From positions 54,311 through 118,310 of the forward strand of contig CAYFVM010000004.1 of NCBI GenBank assembly GCA_964346725.1: a DNA stretch of 64,000 nt. The letters run 5' to 3'. Positions within the stretch are counted from its first letter, which is position 1. Every line of letters begins with the position of its first letter. This document shows, piece by piece, positions 1 to 9,544 of the stretch. The notes beneath the pieces were generated by a model. It was not told where the DNA came from. It saw only the letters and a program-made list of their open reading frames with translations, and made no database searches. The DNA comes from UBA1715 sp964346725 (lineage in GTDB: Bacteria; Bacteroidota; Bacteroidia; Bacteroidales; UBA1715). The position numbers were made by a program, and so were the translations under genes.

Positions 1-709
1 TATCCGCACGAGCAAAATGATTCAACGGTTAATGAAAAGCCCTGTGCAAGCAAACAAAGCCATTGTTGGTAAAAATGCATTTGCACACTCTTCGGGCATA
101 CACCAAGACGGTGTACTTAAAAACCGTGAGAACTACGAAATCATTGACCCTAAAGATGTTGGTGTAGATGAATCGTCAATCATTTTGACAGCTCGTAGTG
201 GTCATGCTGCATTAAAATATCGCTTACAATTATTAGGCTACACGTTTGAAAATGAAGAACTTGACAAAATGTATGATAAGTTCTTGAAAATGGCCGACCA
301 GAAAAAAATTGTAAACGACGAAGATTTACTTGTGTTAGTTGGCAAAGACACCAAAAAACGAGAACGTGCCATTACTATTCAGCAATTACAAGTAGTGTGC
401 GGAAATTCAACAATTCCTACCGCTACCGTTTCTTTGAATATTAAAGGCGAAACCAAAACAGAATCAGCCATGGGAAATGGACCGGTTGATGCTGCATACA
501 GTGCCGTTAAGAGAATTTTTAAAGACAAAAAAATATATTTGCAAGAATTTTTAATTCAAGGCTTCAATGGCGGTTCCGACGATAGCGGACGCGTATCGGT
601 ACAAGTAGAATGCGATAAGCACTACTATCAAGGACTTGGTGTTGATACCGATATTGTTACTGCATCGGTTGATGCGCTCGTTGACGCAATTAGTAAAGCA
701 TTAGAATAA
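1..709 (+). CDS. leuA: 2-isopropylmalate synthase, 3' part (5' cut by window edge)
   Basis: C-terminal part of 2-isopropylmalate synthase, which condenses 2-oxoisovalerate with acetyl-CoA in the first committed step of leucine synthesis. The reading frame is open from base 2, so the gene continues off the left edge and the ATG at 17 is internal. The catalytic-domain end is visible as KAIVGKNAFAHSSGIHQDG, a LeuA-family hallmark with the metal-site and substrate-loop histidines. The rest, about residues 90-235 of the fragment, fits the LeuA allosteric dimer domain that binds leucine. It is followed after 16 bases by leuC and then leuD in the same direction, so it is the lead gene of a leuACD operon. 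Citramalate synthase is a less likely alternative, given the neighbours. Confidence 0.93.
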   Translation, partial: IRTSKMIQRLMKSPVQANKAIVGKNAFAHSSGIHQDGVLKNRENYEIIDPKDVGVDESSIILTARSGHAALKYRLQLLGYTFENEELDKMYDKFLKMADQKKIVNDEDLLVLVGKDTKKRERAITIQQLQVVCGNSTIPTATVSLNIKGETKTESAMGNGPVDAAYSAVKRIFKDKKIYLQEFLIQGFNGGSDDSGRVSVQVECDKHYYQGLGVDTDIVTASVDALVDAISKALE

Positions 710-725
710 CGATAAATTATATACA

Positions 726-2117
726 ATGGGAAAAACATTATTTGAAAAGATTTGGGACGCGCATGTGGTGCAGGTTGTAAAGGACGGTCCTACACAGTTG
801 TACATTGACCGTTTATACGGACACGAAGTTACAACTCCTCAAGCTTTCGACACCCTCCGTGACAAAGGAATCAAGGTTTTCCGCCCAAACCAAGTTATAG
901 CAATGCCCGACCATAACACACCTTCTGACCAACAGGAGGTTATCAACGACCCTATCGGTCGCAAGCAGGTTGACACATTGACAAAAAACTGTGCTGAATT
1001 CGGCATAACATATTTTGCCATGGGAACCAAAGACAATGGAATTATTCACGTAGTTGGTCCTGAAAAAGGATTATCACTACCGGGAATGACCATCGTTTGT
1101 GGTGATTCTCACACCTCTACTCACGGTGCTGTTGGCGCTCTTGCAATGGGTATAGGAACAAGTGAAGTTGCAGAAGTATTGGCAAGCCAATGTATTTTGC
1201 AAAGCAAACCTAAAGCAATGCGCATCAATGTAGAAGGCACATTGCAACCGGGAGTTACCGCAAAAGACATTGCGCTCTATATTATGGCACAAATGACTAC
1301 TTCGGGTGCTACAGGCTACGCCGTTGAATACGCTGGTTCTACTATTCGCAACCTTTCTATGGAAGGAAGATTAACATTATCAAACCTTTCAATTGAAATG
1401 GGTTCACGTGCCGGTATTATTGCTCCTGACGAAACCACATTTGCGTACCTTAAAAATCGCGAATATGCGCCAAAAGGTGCTGATTGGGACAAAGCAGTTG
1501 CATACTGGCAAACTCTCAAAAGCGATGACGATGCTGTTTTTGACAAAGAAATTACGTACCGCGCAGAAGACATAAAACCACGTATCACATACGGAACAAA
1601 TCCGGGAGCAGGTATTGCGATTGACGAAACAATCCCCACACTTGACGGTTTAAGCGATGCTGAAAAATTACAATTGCAATCACAACTTGACTATATGCAA
1701 TTTAAACCGGGACAAAAATTAGAAGGTGTTCCTGTTGATTATTGTTTCCTTGGCGCTTGCACCAATGGTCGTATTGAAGACTTTCGTGCATTTGCATCAA
1801 TTGTAAAAGGCAAAAAGAAAGCTGCAAATGTTGTTGCATGGTTAGTTCCAGGTTCTTGGTTGGTTCGTCAACAAATTATTGACGAAGGAATTGACAAGAT
1901 TCTTGAAGCAGCCGGCTTTGAACTTCGTTTGCCATCATGCTCTTCATGCCTTGCTATGAATCCAGATAAAGTACCTGCAGGCAAGTTGTCAATATCAACA
2001 TCAAACCGTAACTTCGTTGGCCGTCAAGGTCCTGGAGCTCGTACGGTACTTGCATCACCGCTTGTTGTAGCAGCTAGTGCTATTACCGGCGTAATTACTG
2101 ACCCTCGTAAATTATAG
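726..2117 (+). CDS. leuC: 3-isopropylmalate dehydratase large subunit
   Basis: Large subunit of isopropylmalate isomerase, an aconitase-family 4Fe-4S enzyme that converts 2- to 3-isopropylmalate in leucine synthesis. At 463 residues it has normal family length. Cluster ligands are visible: one cysteine in FLGACTNGR near residue 345 and two in the CSSC motif near residue 405. The aconitase signature VCGDSHTSTHGAVG lies near residue 125. It starts 16 bases after leuA and ends 4 bases before leuD, its obligate partner subunit, so all three are surely cotranscribed. Nothing is odd about the sequence. Confidence 0.97.
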   Translation: MGKTLFEKIWDAHVVQVVKDGPTQLYIDRLYGHEVTTPQAFDTLRDKGIKVFRPNQVIAMPDHNTPSDQQEVINDPIGRKQVDTLTKNCAEFGITYFAMGTKDNGIIHVVGPEKGLSLPGMTIVCGDSHTSTHGAVGALAMGIGTSEVAEVLASQCILQSKPKAMRINVEGTLQPGVTAKDIALYIMAQMTTSGATGYAVEYAGSTIRNLSMEGRLTLSNLSIEMGSRAGIIAPDETTFAYLKNREYAPKGADWDKAVAYWQTLKSDDDAVFDKEITYRAEDIKPRITYGTNPGAGIAIDETIPTLDGLSDAEKLQLQSQLDYMQFKPGQKLEGVPVDYCFLGACTNGRIEDFRAFASIVKGKKKAANVVAWLVPGSWLVRQQIIDEGIDKILEAAGFELRLPSCSSCLAMNPDKVPAGKLSISTSNRNFVGRQGPGARTVLASPLVVAASAITGVITDPRKL

Positions 2118-2121
2118 AACT

Positions 2122-2748
2122 ATGGCTAAAGAAAAATTCAATATAATCAAATCTACCTGTATTCCGGTTGCTATAGACAACTGCAATACCGATTTAATCA
2201 TTCCTGCGCGCTACTTAGCAAGCACAACTCGTGACCCGCAATTCTTTGGCGACGCATTTATGCACGATCTTCGCTACGATGGTGAAGGAAAAGCAAACGC
2301 TGACTTCGTATTGAATCAGCCAAATTTCTCTGAAAAACCTCGCGAAGGTGTTCACGAAATTATTGTTGCAGGTCAAAACTGGGGCTCAGGATCTAGCCGC
2401 GAACATGCAGCATGGGCAATTGCGGGATATGGTGTACGCGTTGTTATTTCATCAAGTTTTGCTGATATTCACCGCAACAACTTGCTTAACTGCTTTGTGT
2501 TGCCAGTAATTGTTAGTCCTGAATTCCAACAAGAATTGTTCGCTTCAATTGCAAAAGATCCAAAAACAATTGTAACAGTTGATCTTCCAAACCAAACGGT
2601 GACGAATGAAGCAACAGGCAAAAGCGAAAAGTTTGAAATAAACGGCTACAAAAAGCATTGTCTTATCAATGCGCTTGACGACATTGACTATTTATTGTCG
2701 GTACAAGACAAGACTGAGACTTACGAGAAAACTGCAAAGAAATATTAG
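2122..2748 (+). CDS. leuD: 3-isopropylmalate dehydratase small subunit
   Basis: Small (swivelling-domain) subunit that completes the LeuCD isomerase active site. The 208 residues include the motif NWGSGSSREHA near residue 85, which carries the substrate-binding serines and arginine. It lies 4 bases after leuC and is the last gene of the leucine operon: a strong hairpin terminator begins 19 bases after the stop codon. leuB, the next enzyme of the pathway, is not here but about 29 kb downstream. Confidence 0.97.
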   Translation: MAKEKFNIIKSTCIPVAIDNCNTDLIIPARYLASTTRDPQFFGDAFMHDLRYDGEGKANADFVLNQPNFSEKPREGVHEIIVAGQNWGSGSSREHAAWAIAGYGVRVVISSSFADIHRNNLLNCFVLPVIVSPEFQQELFASIAKDPKTIVTVDLPNQTVTNEATGKSEKFEINGYKKHCLINALDDIDYLLSVQDKTETYEKTAKKY

Positions 2749-2767
2749 TATTTACTCAAATTATAAG

Positions 2768-2803
2768 AAACGTCCGATGATTCACTTTATCGGACGTTTT
2801 TTT
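2768..2803. terminator. Bidirectional terminator between leuD and mntP
   Basis: A perfect 11-bp stem (AAACGTCCGAT at 2768-2778 pairing with ATCGGACGTTT at 2789-2799) with a 10-base loop is followed by a T run. On the minus strand the A-rich flank also gives a T run, so it can end both the leu operon and the convergent mntP transcript. The mntP stop codon touches its right edge. Confidence 0.88.
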
Positions 2804-3368
2804 ATACATAGTGTTCCAAGACTATTTTTATTCCAATACAAATAAGTATGATGCCGCCCAGAATTCCTGCTTTTAATGTAAATCTTGAGCCAAACGTATG
2901 ACCTATATACAAACCTGCTGTTGAGAACAACAAACTACCTATAGCAATAATAGAAACTGCCAAAAGAACAATATCAGGTGTAGAAACAAAAATGATTCCT
3001 GTTGCCAATGCATCAATGCTGGTAGCTACAGCAAGCAACAACACACGTTTCCAATCAAAAAAGCCATTTGCACAATCGTCTTCATTATCCTCTTTTGATT
3101 TGAATTCCTCTAGAATCATTTTAATACCTAAAAATCCTAGTATAGCCAATGATATCCAATGACTGAATGAATCAATAAATTCTGCAAAAGAGATTGATAA
3201 CAAAAAACCTATCAAAGGCATTGCTCCTTGAAAAAGGCCAAAGAAGAGTGGCATTTTGTATGCCTGAGAAACTTGCATTGTTCGGCATTTTAAGCCAGTT
3301 GCAATTGAAACAGCAAAACAATCCATAGCAAGTCCTATGGATAAAAGAATAATATCAAAAATCCCCAT
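2802..3368 (-). CDS. mntP: Manganese efflux pump MntP
   Basis: Inner-membrane exporter that lowers cytoplasmic Mn2+. The 188-residue, six-helix protein shows the two-fold family repeat with conserved acidic residues in membrane segments: GLAMDCFAVSIA near residue 15 and ATSIDALATG near residue 115. A charged cytoplasmic loop (about residues 90-105) separates the halves, as in the family. The start ATG is 3 bases after the stop of the upstream protease gene, so the two are probably one transcript. I see no Mn-sensing yybP-ykoY riboswitch, since there is no leader between the genes. Confidence 0.93.
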   Translation of the reverse strand: MGIFDIILLSIGLAMDCFAVSIATGLKCRTMQVSQAYKMPLFFGLFQGAMPLIGFLLSISFAEFIDSFSHWISLAILGFLGIKMILEEFKSKEDNEDDCANGFFDWKRVLLLAVATSIDALATGIIFVSTPDIVLLAVSIIAIGSLLFSTAGLYIGHTFGSRFTLKAGILGGIILICIGIKIVLEHYV

Positions 3369-3371
3369 ACA

Positions 3372-5093
3372 CTACTTATTCTGAATCTTCATTACTACCG
3401 ATTTTTGAATAGTAATTTCGAATGTAAGCTTACCACCTTTAGGCGACAATTCAGGCAATACTACTTCGCTATAATCGTGATTATATACGATAAAAGTTTG
3501 TGGTTCCTCGCCATTCTTTTGTTCTATTTTAAACAAAAACTGTGAAGCTGCAGAAAGACTTTTACCTTCGTTCCACAAAGCATCCGCAAAGTCTTCAAAA
3601 TCAGGCATTACGTATTTTGTAGATAGAAATTTATACAACTCCGTTGCATAGAAATAAAAACGAGACTTTGCTACATTTACTGTTCCGTTTCCATATTTAT
3701 TATTCGGTTTTTCATGTCTATCACAACCAAATAAAATTGCTGCTTTGATAGCTTGTGCTGATGAATCAGGGAATTCCTCCCACAACGTAGCACAACAACC
3801 CGCAACCAAAGGACACGAAAACGACGTACCACCACTTGTATTACGTACATTTCCATTAGGAGTAACTATTGTTGGATACAACCCCAATGCCATTACGTCA
3901 GGTTTAATACGTCCGTCGGAAGTAGGACCTTTTGAACTAAAATTAACTCGTTTGTTGTTGTATTTGCATGCTCCTACTGTTATAACGCTATCAGCATCAG
4001 CCGGAGAAGTAATATATTTCCAAGGTTCATTACCTGAATTTCCTGCGCTATTTACAAGTAACATCCCTTTTGACGAGGCAATATCTGCTGCGATTGTTAT
4101 TCGAGCAGTATTTCCATCCATTTGTTTGTATGTATGATTTTGCGATTTGTCGTCAAATTCGCTGTATCCAAGCGACGTAGAAATAATGTCAGCACCGGCA
4201 CTGTCGGCTATTTCAGCAGCAGCAACCCAATTGTCTTCCTCTACTAAATATTCTGTATCGCCTTCCTCACTTTTAAGTAGAATAAAATTTGCTCGTGGCG
4301 CTGTTCCTACCAATTTCTGTGGAACAAAGCCTCCAATAAGAGAAAGTACCATCATTCCGTGTGTTCCTTCAGAAAAAATATCAATAGTTGTATCCAAACA
4401 AGCTGCCGTTCCGGTTACATCACGTGTAAACAACAATCGTCCGTCTTGAATCATTTTTTGAAACACGTGACAAGAATCCACATGAAGGAAACCGGCATCG
4501 ATAACCGCAATTGTCATACCCTGCCCCATATGATTGCGATAATGAGACTGAAGAACTCCTAACTGATAATTTTGTCGCAAAGATTGCCCATAATTTAATA
4601 ACGGAGTGTAATCGTCATCGGACTTGGCCGCATCTTTTGTTATCATAGAAAAGTCAACAGCTCCCAGAGCCAACGATGTGTCCAATTTTACGGTATCAGA
4701 AGTGAATTTCTGAATGGGTGCAACATACTCAACTTTCGAAACAAATGGCAGATTCTTGATTATTTGAAACTGAGTATCGGTTGAAATATAAAAAATTGCT
4801 GAATTGAACCATTTTGAACTGTTGCAAAAAATTGCACCTCCATCTTCTATGGTCTTAATGTACGAAGGCGTAACAGGAATGTCTTGTTCGGTAATTGTGC
4901 TATGGCTTTTAGCTCTTCGCTCAATTGCTTTTTGACTTAAAAAAGCCTGCGGATTTTCAACAGAATATGGTGAATTTTTCTTATCGGCAAAAGTGATACG
5001 ATAACGACCGGGGATTTCAGAAACAGTATGTTGTTGTGCTTGCACTTGCACGAGCAGCAACGCAGCAACGAAATACAAAAAAAGTTTTTTCAT
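3372..5093 (-). CDS. Secreted subtilisin-like (S8) serine protease
   Basis: Exported peptidase of family S8. I chose the start at 5093 because it gives a classical signal peptide (MKKLFLYFVAALLLVQVQA) ending in AQ; an ATG 27 bases upstream only adds a poor extension. The catalytic triad is visible: Asp in VIDAGF (about residue 200), His in GTHGMM (about 245) and Ser in GGTSFSCP (about 425). The C-terminal part is a small beta-rich tail. It lacks a recognisable type IX sorting domain, so it is either periplasmic or exported another way. Substrate unknown. It is probably cotranscribed with mntP. Confidence 0.88.
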   Translation of the reverse strand: MKKLFLYFVAALLLVQVQAQQHTVSEIPGRYRITFADKKNSPYSVENPQAFLSQKAIERRAKSHSTITEQDIPVTPSYIKTIEDGGAIFCNSSKWFNSAIFYISTDTQFQIIKNLPFVSKVEYVAPIQKFTSDTVKLDTSLALGAVDFSMITKDAAKSDDDYTPLLNYGQSLRQNYQLGVLQSHYRNHMGQGMTIAVIDAGFLHVDSCHVFQKMIQDGRLLFTRDVTGTAACLDTTIDIFSEGTHGMMVLSLIGGFVPQKLVGTAPRANFILLKSEEGDTEYLVEEDNWVAAAEIADSAGADIISTSLGYSEFDDKSQNHTYKQMDGNTARITIAADIASSKGMLLVNSAGNSGNEPWKYITSPADADSVITVGACKYNNKRVNFSSKGPTSDGRIKPDVMALGLYPTIVTPNGNVRNTSGGTSFSCPLVAGCCATLWEEFPDSSAQAIKAAILFGCDRHEKPNNKYGNGTVNVAKSRFYFYATELYKFLSTKYVMPDFEDFADALWNEGKSLSAASQFLFKIEQKNGEEPQTFIVYNHDYSEVVLPELSPKGGKLTFEITIQKSVVMKIQNK

Positions 5094-5106
5094 ATCAATA
5101 TTTAGC

Positions 5107-5143
5107 AAAAAAAAGACCACACAAACGGTGGCCTTTTTTTTAT
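5107..5143 (-). terminator. Terminator downstream of the UspA gene
   Basis: On the minus strand AAGGCCAC and GTGGTCTT form an 8-bp stem with one G-U pair around a 7-base loop, flanked by A and T runs. It sits between the stop of the UspA gene at 5158 and the protease start at 5093, so it separates the two minus-strand transcripts. Confidence 0.75.
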
Positions 5144-5157
5144 AGTTTATTTTTCTA

Positions 5158-5985
5158 TCAATTAAAACCTGTTAAACGTCCTGAAGCACTTGGCAATACA
5201 GTGATGGCAGAAATTCCGTACTTATTTCCTATGATTTTTTGTTCGATAGCTCCAAACATATAATCAGAGAAATCAAGGTCTTTTGACGTAGTAACTAAAA
5301 TTGCGTTTGCGTTCATTTTATTTGCGAACTCTATTACTTCGTCAGCGAAATCATTAGAACCAGCACCATCTGTTACACTATATTCTATCTTATTTTGATC
5401 AAGAACAGATTTTACATGCACCAAATTAGAATAGATCTGCAATTTCAATTTTGAATCGGTACTTTTTTGTACATACAAATGGAAATTTGATTTGAAATAT
5501 CTATTCATATATACAGCCCACGATACTTTTTGTTTGTCTTCTTTTCTATAACCAATTGAACAAACAATGTCTTCAAAGTGTTCATTGCGAGGAGGGCGTT
5601 GTACTACAATGAAAGGACAATTAGAACCTTCAATAACCTTGAGAGCCCAACTTCCTGTGATTTTTTGCAAGCCTTTCATACCATGGGTTCCCATAAATAC
5701 AAACGGACAATTTAAGTCGCGTGCAACTTCTTTTATTGTTGAAAAAATGCCACCCTTGACTGCAAGGACTTCTGGTTTAAAATTATATTTCTTTTGAGCA
5801 TCATCAGCAACAACTTTCAGTTGTGCCATGGCATTATTCACGTCTTTTTCATCATCTACTATGTGCAAAAGCGTTACCATTGTGCTTCCAATTGTCGTTG
5901 CAAATCTAATTGCATGTTGCATTGCATACTCAGCGACATTAGAAAAATCCCACGCAACTAAAATAGTTTTCTGTAATCGTTCCAT
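5158..5985 (-). CDS. Tandem universal stress protein (two UspA domains)
   Basis: Cytoplasmic protein with two UspA folds in one 275-residue chain. The first domain (about residues 5-145) starts with KTILVAWDFS and holds the nucleotide-loop signature GTHGMKG followed by a G-S element, so it can bind ATP. The second domain (about 150-275) is degenerate and lacks a clear GxxG-S signature. Tandem Usp proteins of this size are common in Bacteroidetes and are tied to stress or growth arrest; no specific partner is visible. It is monocistronic, ended by the hairpin just downstream. Confidence 0.9.
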   Translation of the reverse strand: MERLQKTILVAWDFSNVAEYAMQHAIRFATTIGSTMVTLLHIVDDEKDVNNAMAQLKVVADDAQKKYNFKPEVLAVKGGIFSTIKEVARDLNCPFVFMGTHGMKGLQKITGSWALKVIEGSNCPFIVVQRPPRNEHFEDIVCSIGYRKEDKQKVSWAVYMNRYFKSNFHLYVQKSTDSKLKLQIYSNLVHVKSVLDQNKIEYSVTDGAGSNDFADEVIEFANKMNANAILVTTSKDLDFSDYMFGAIEQKIIGNKYGISAITVLPSASGRLTGFN

Positions 5986-6001
5986 ATTTTTAATATTTTA
6001 A

Positions 6002-6009
6002 TAACTTTG
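6002..6009 (+). promoter_or_regulatory. Bacteroidetes -7 element upstream of the sensor-cyclase gene
   Basis: TAACTTTG matches TAnnTTTG and lies about 50 bases before the proposed TTG start at 6061. No clear TTG is seen at the expected -33 distance, so the call rests on one half-site. Confidence 0.4.
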
Positions 6010-6060
6010 AATGCTTTTTCTACTCAATCCAAAAAAGCGAGTTAAAAATAATAAAAAAAA

Positions 6061-9000
6061 TTGGATTCTATTAAACACATCGTCTTTTTTCTATTCCTTT
6101 TGTTGGAAATGTCTGCTTTTTCCCAACAATCAGAATTTGGTACGCCCTTTATTGAGAACATTCCTTACAATCAAATCTCATACGAAGGCGAATTAGGAAA
6201 AATTGAACAGAGTGCCGAAGGGCTCTTGTTTATTGAAAACCAATACGGAGTTCTAACCTTTGACGGTATTGATTGGAAATTGCTTCGCACCAATGGTAAA
6301 CCTACTATCTGCAAAGATATGGAAGGTTCAATATATGTTGGTGCTACAAATTCTATTGGCAAAATCGTACGTAATGAATACAACCAATTCTACATACAGT
6401 CATTGCTGTCAGATAGCATCCCTCTCTTTGGTAAAGTAACTAGTTTAGAGGTAGTGAAAGGGACTGTCTTCTTTTTCGCAGGGAAAACCCTCTACAAATT
6501 AGTAGATGGAGTTCCTAAAAAAGAGAAAGAACTTCCCGAATTTAATAGCATGCTTGCAAAATTAAATCAGCTCTATATAAGTATAGGAAACAATGTATAT
6601 CAATACAACGATGGCGAATTTAAACCAGAATTTACATCACCTGCACTTGCATATGATGCAATAAAAACCACCGAAGATATACTAGTGGTTACCAGCGAAG
6701 GACTTCGAAGAGAAAATAAAGAAAAGGCATTATTTCCATTTCCTACTGATATTGACTCCGTAATAAATGCCTATGAATTCGTCGCTATAAAAAGAATGAT
6801 AAACAACACTATCTGCATAGCTACACTCAATTACGGCGTTTTTTGCATTGATGCTACCGGAAAGCTACTATTTCATGTAAATGAATCAAATGGTTTGGCA
6901 GACAATCACACAAAGGGAATGGTTGTTGACCGCAACGACAATGTGTGGGTTACAACAAGTAAAGGTGTGTCACGTATTGAAATGAGTTCGGCGATAACCT
7001 ATTTCAATAAGAAAAACGGGCTTATAGGAGTAGTAAAAACGGTCACAAAAAATGCAGGGAAGTTATATGCCGGCACCGATAGAGGAATATTTGTTTTGAA
7101 AGGAAACAAGTTTCAACGCTACACTCAAATACCTTGCAATACTCTCATTTCTCACAAAAATACTCTTGTTGCGGGAACTGTTTACGGATTAACAATTTTT
7201 GGACAAAAAACCATACAAATTCTTTCTGAAAACGTACGATTTATTTCTGAAGCCGACGAAAATCATCTGATTATTGTTACCGACAATAACATATATATCT
7301 TTTCCACTCTAGGTTCATACCCAAACCTTACCCTAAAAATGGAAAAACAAATTCCTACGCCTAATATTGAAATAACAACAATAGCAAGTAACTACAGAGC
7401 GAAACATCTCGCTCTAATAGGTACAACGTATGATGGGATTTGGATGCTTTCCAAAGATTCTTTAGAAAATATCTCTTTCGAAAAATGCAATTGGAGTGGA
7501 ATTGATTACAAAAACATGGAAAGAATTGATGTTTATAGTACTAGTATAGGATTTTTAGTTTCAACTCCAAACAGTCTCTATTCTTGCGATGTAGAAAACG
7601 AATTCTTTTATCATTCCGGAAAAATTAATCTTCCCAATAAACAATTACGCATTTGTGCTTCCCCTATTGTTGAAGACAAAAATAAGAATATGTGGATGGC
7701 TTTCCGTTATAACGGAGAATTTGGAACGCAAATAGCCGTTGCTTGGNNNNNNNNNNNNNNNNNNNNNNNNNNNNNNNNNNNNNNNNNNNNNNNNNNNNNN
7801 NNNNNNNNNNNNNNNNNNNNNNNNNNNNNNNNNNNNNNNNNNNNNNAAACTCCCACACAAAACAAAATCCATCGTTTTTGATTTTGTAGCAGCTGAATTT
7901 GAAAATCACGAAGATCTCCTCTATACCTATTTTCTTGAGGGATATGACAATGGTTGGTCGCTTCCGACACAAGTCAATACAAAAGAATACATGAATTTAC
8001 CCCGGGGGAAATACACCTTCCACGTAGCAGCAAAACGAAATAATGGTGCTATCTCTGAAGAAACCTCGTTTACATTTGAAATAAGACCTAATCCACTCTT
8101 AACAGGATGGGCGTTTGCATTCTATTCGGCATTACTTATTGTTATTTTTATCCTGATCATACGATATCAACTAGATCCGGAAACTAAAAAAAATACCCTA
8201 CTTATTAAAAAAAGCAAAGCAACTACGAACAATAAAGATTCTAACGTATGTAAATCATACCAAAAACTTATTGAAACTACTAAAAAACAGAAAAACGAAG
8301 CTCCCCAAAAAATTGGAATGGCGACTATTCTTTTCTCAAACTTCAAAGGATTTACCAAAATAGCAGAACGTATGCCTGCCAATGCTCTCATTAATAACCT
8401 AAGCAAGTATTTTAATGAGTTTGATGAGATTGTACACAAGTACGATGTGAAGAAAATCAACGCAATGGGTGATACCTATATGTGTGTAGGCGGTATACCT
8501 AAAAAAGACCTTGCCAACCCGATGAAGGTTGTGGCAGTTGCTCTTGAAATGCAATATCGAATTGCAGAAATGCAAAAAAATAACTCAAGAGAAAACGATG
8601 TATGGGGAGTTCGCATTGGTATTCATACAGGGTCGGTTATTGCTGGCACGGTTGGCGAACGAAAAGAGACTTACGATGTATGGGGTGACAGTGTAAATAT
8701 TGCGAGCAGTATGGAAACCGCAGGTGAAGTTGGAAAAGTTACTATTTCAAGAAACACCTATTTGCTTGTACGCGACTTATTTGAATGTGAGTATAGAGGG
8801 AAAACTCCTATTAAGGGTAATGAAGATGATGCCAATTCATATTATTACATTGTTAATGGATTCAAGGAAACTCTTGCAGACAATACTATTAAGGTTCTTC
8901 CAAACAAAAATTTCTTTGACAAAATTGCTTTGTATAAATTTGAAGGACTACAAGAACAAATGTATTCGATATACGAGCAGAGTTTACCGAAAAATTATTA

Positions 9001-9532
9001 CTACCACAATATAAAACACATAATTGATGTGGTTGTTCAAGCAGAGACAATTGGAAAAGCAGAAGGAATTAGTGATGAAGACATGTATCTACTAAAAACA
9101 GCAGCCCTATTCCACGATGCTGGTTTTATACGTTCCCACAAAAATCATGAAAAACTAAGTATTGATATTGCAAAAGAAATTTTGCCGCAAGAAAAATATA
9201 CGGAACAACAAATTATAACAATCTGCCGTTTGATTGAATGCACACGTTTCAATGAACCACCAAAAACATTATTAGAAAAGATTATTTGCGATGCAGACTT
9301 GGATTATCTTGGTCGAAGTGATTATTGGTTTGTTTCGCGAGATTTATACAAAGAATTATTAGAACTTAAACTCATTAAGAAAAATGAATATGAGTGGACT
9401 CTAAAACAAATTAAATTTTTACAAGAACATATTTTTTATACAAATTATTCACGATGCCACCGGAATCCGGAAAAAGTTCGGCATCTTCAATTAATACAAG
9501 AACAATTATCAAAATTTAATACTATAATATAA
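6061..9532 (+). CDS. Sensor protein: propeller, Y_Y_Y, TM, class III cyclase, HD domain (contains N gap)
   Basis: One very large membrane sensor interrupted by 100 N. The start is TTG at 6061, the first start codon after an in-frame stop; it gives a signal peptide ending SAFSQQ. Residues 25-560 are Reg_prop-type repeats (for example DRNDNVWVTTSKGVSRI). After the gap come a Y_Y_Y domain (7880-8090), one membrane helix (about 8105-8165), a class III nucleotide cyclase domain (8310-8870) and an HD domain (8980-9510) with HDAGF, HKNHE and DADLD. This suggests an outside-sensing protein linked to cyclic nucleotide turnover. In the cyclase the first metal Asp is Asn (8339-8341) and the transition-state Arg is Ser (8708-8710), while the second metal Asp (GDTYM) is kept. 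The halves are in different frames because the gap length is nominal. Confidence 0.82.
7747..7846. other. Assembly gap of exactly 100 N
   Basis: Bases 7747-7846 are all N. A round 100 is the usual placeholder for a scaffold gap of unknown size. It removes the end of the propeller and the start of the Y_Y_Y domain of the surrounding gene; the flanking reading frames do not match across it. Confidence 0.98.
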
Positions 9533-9544
9533 ACACATACAATT

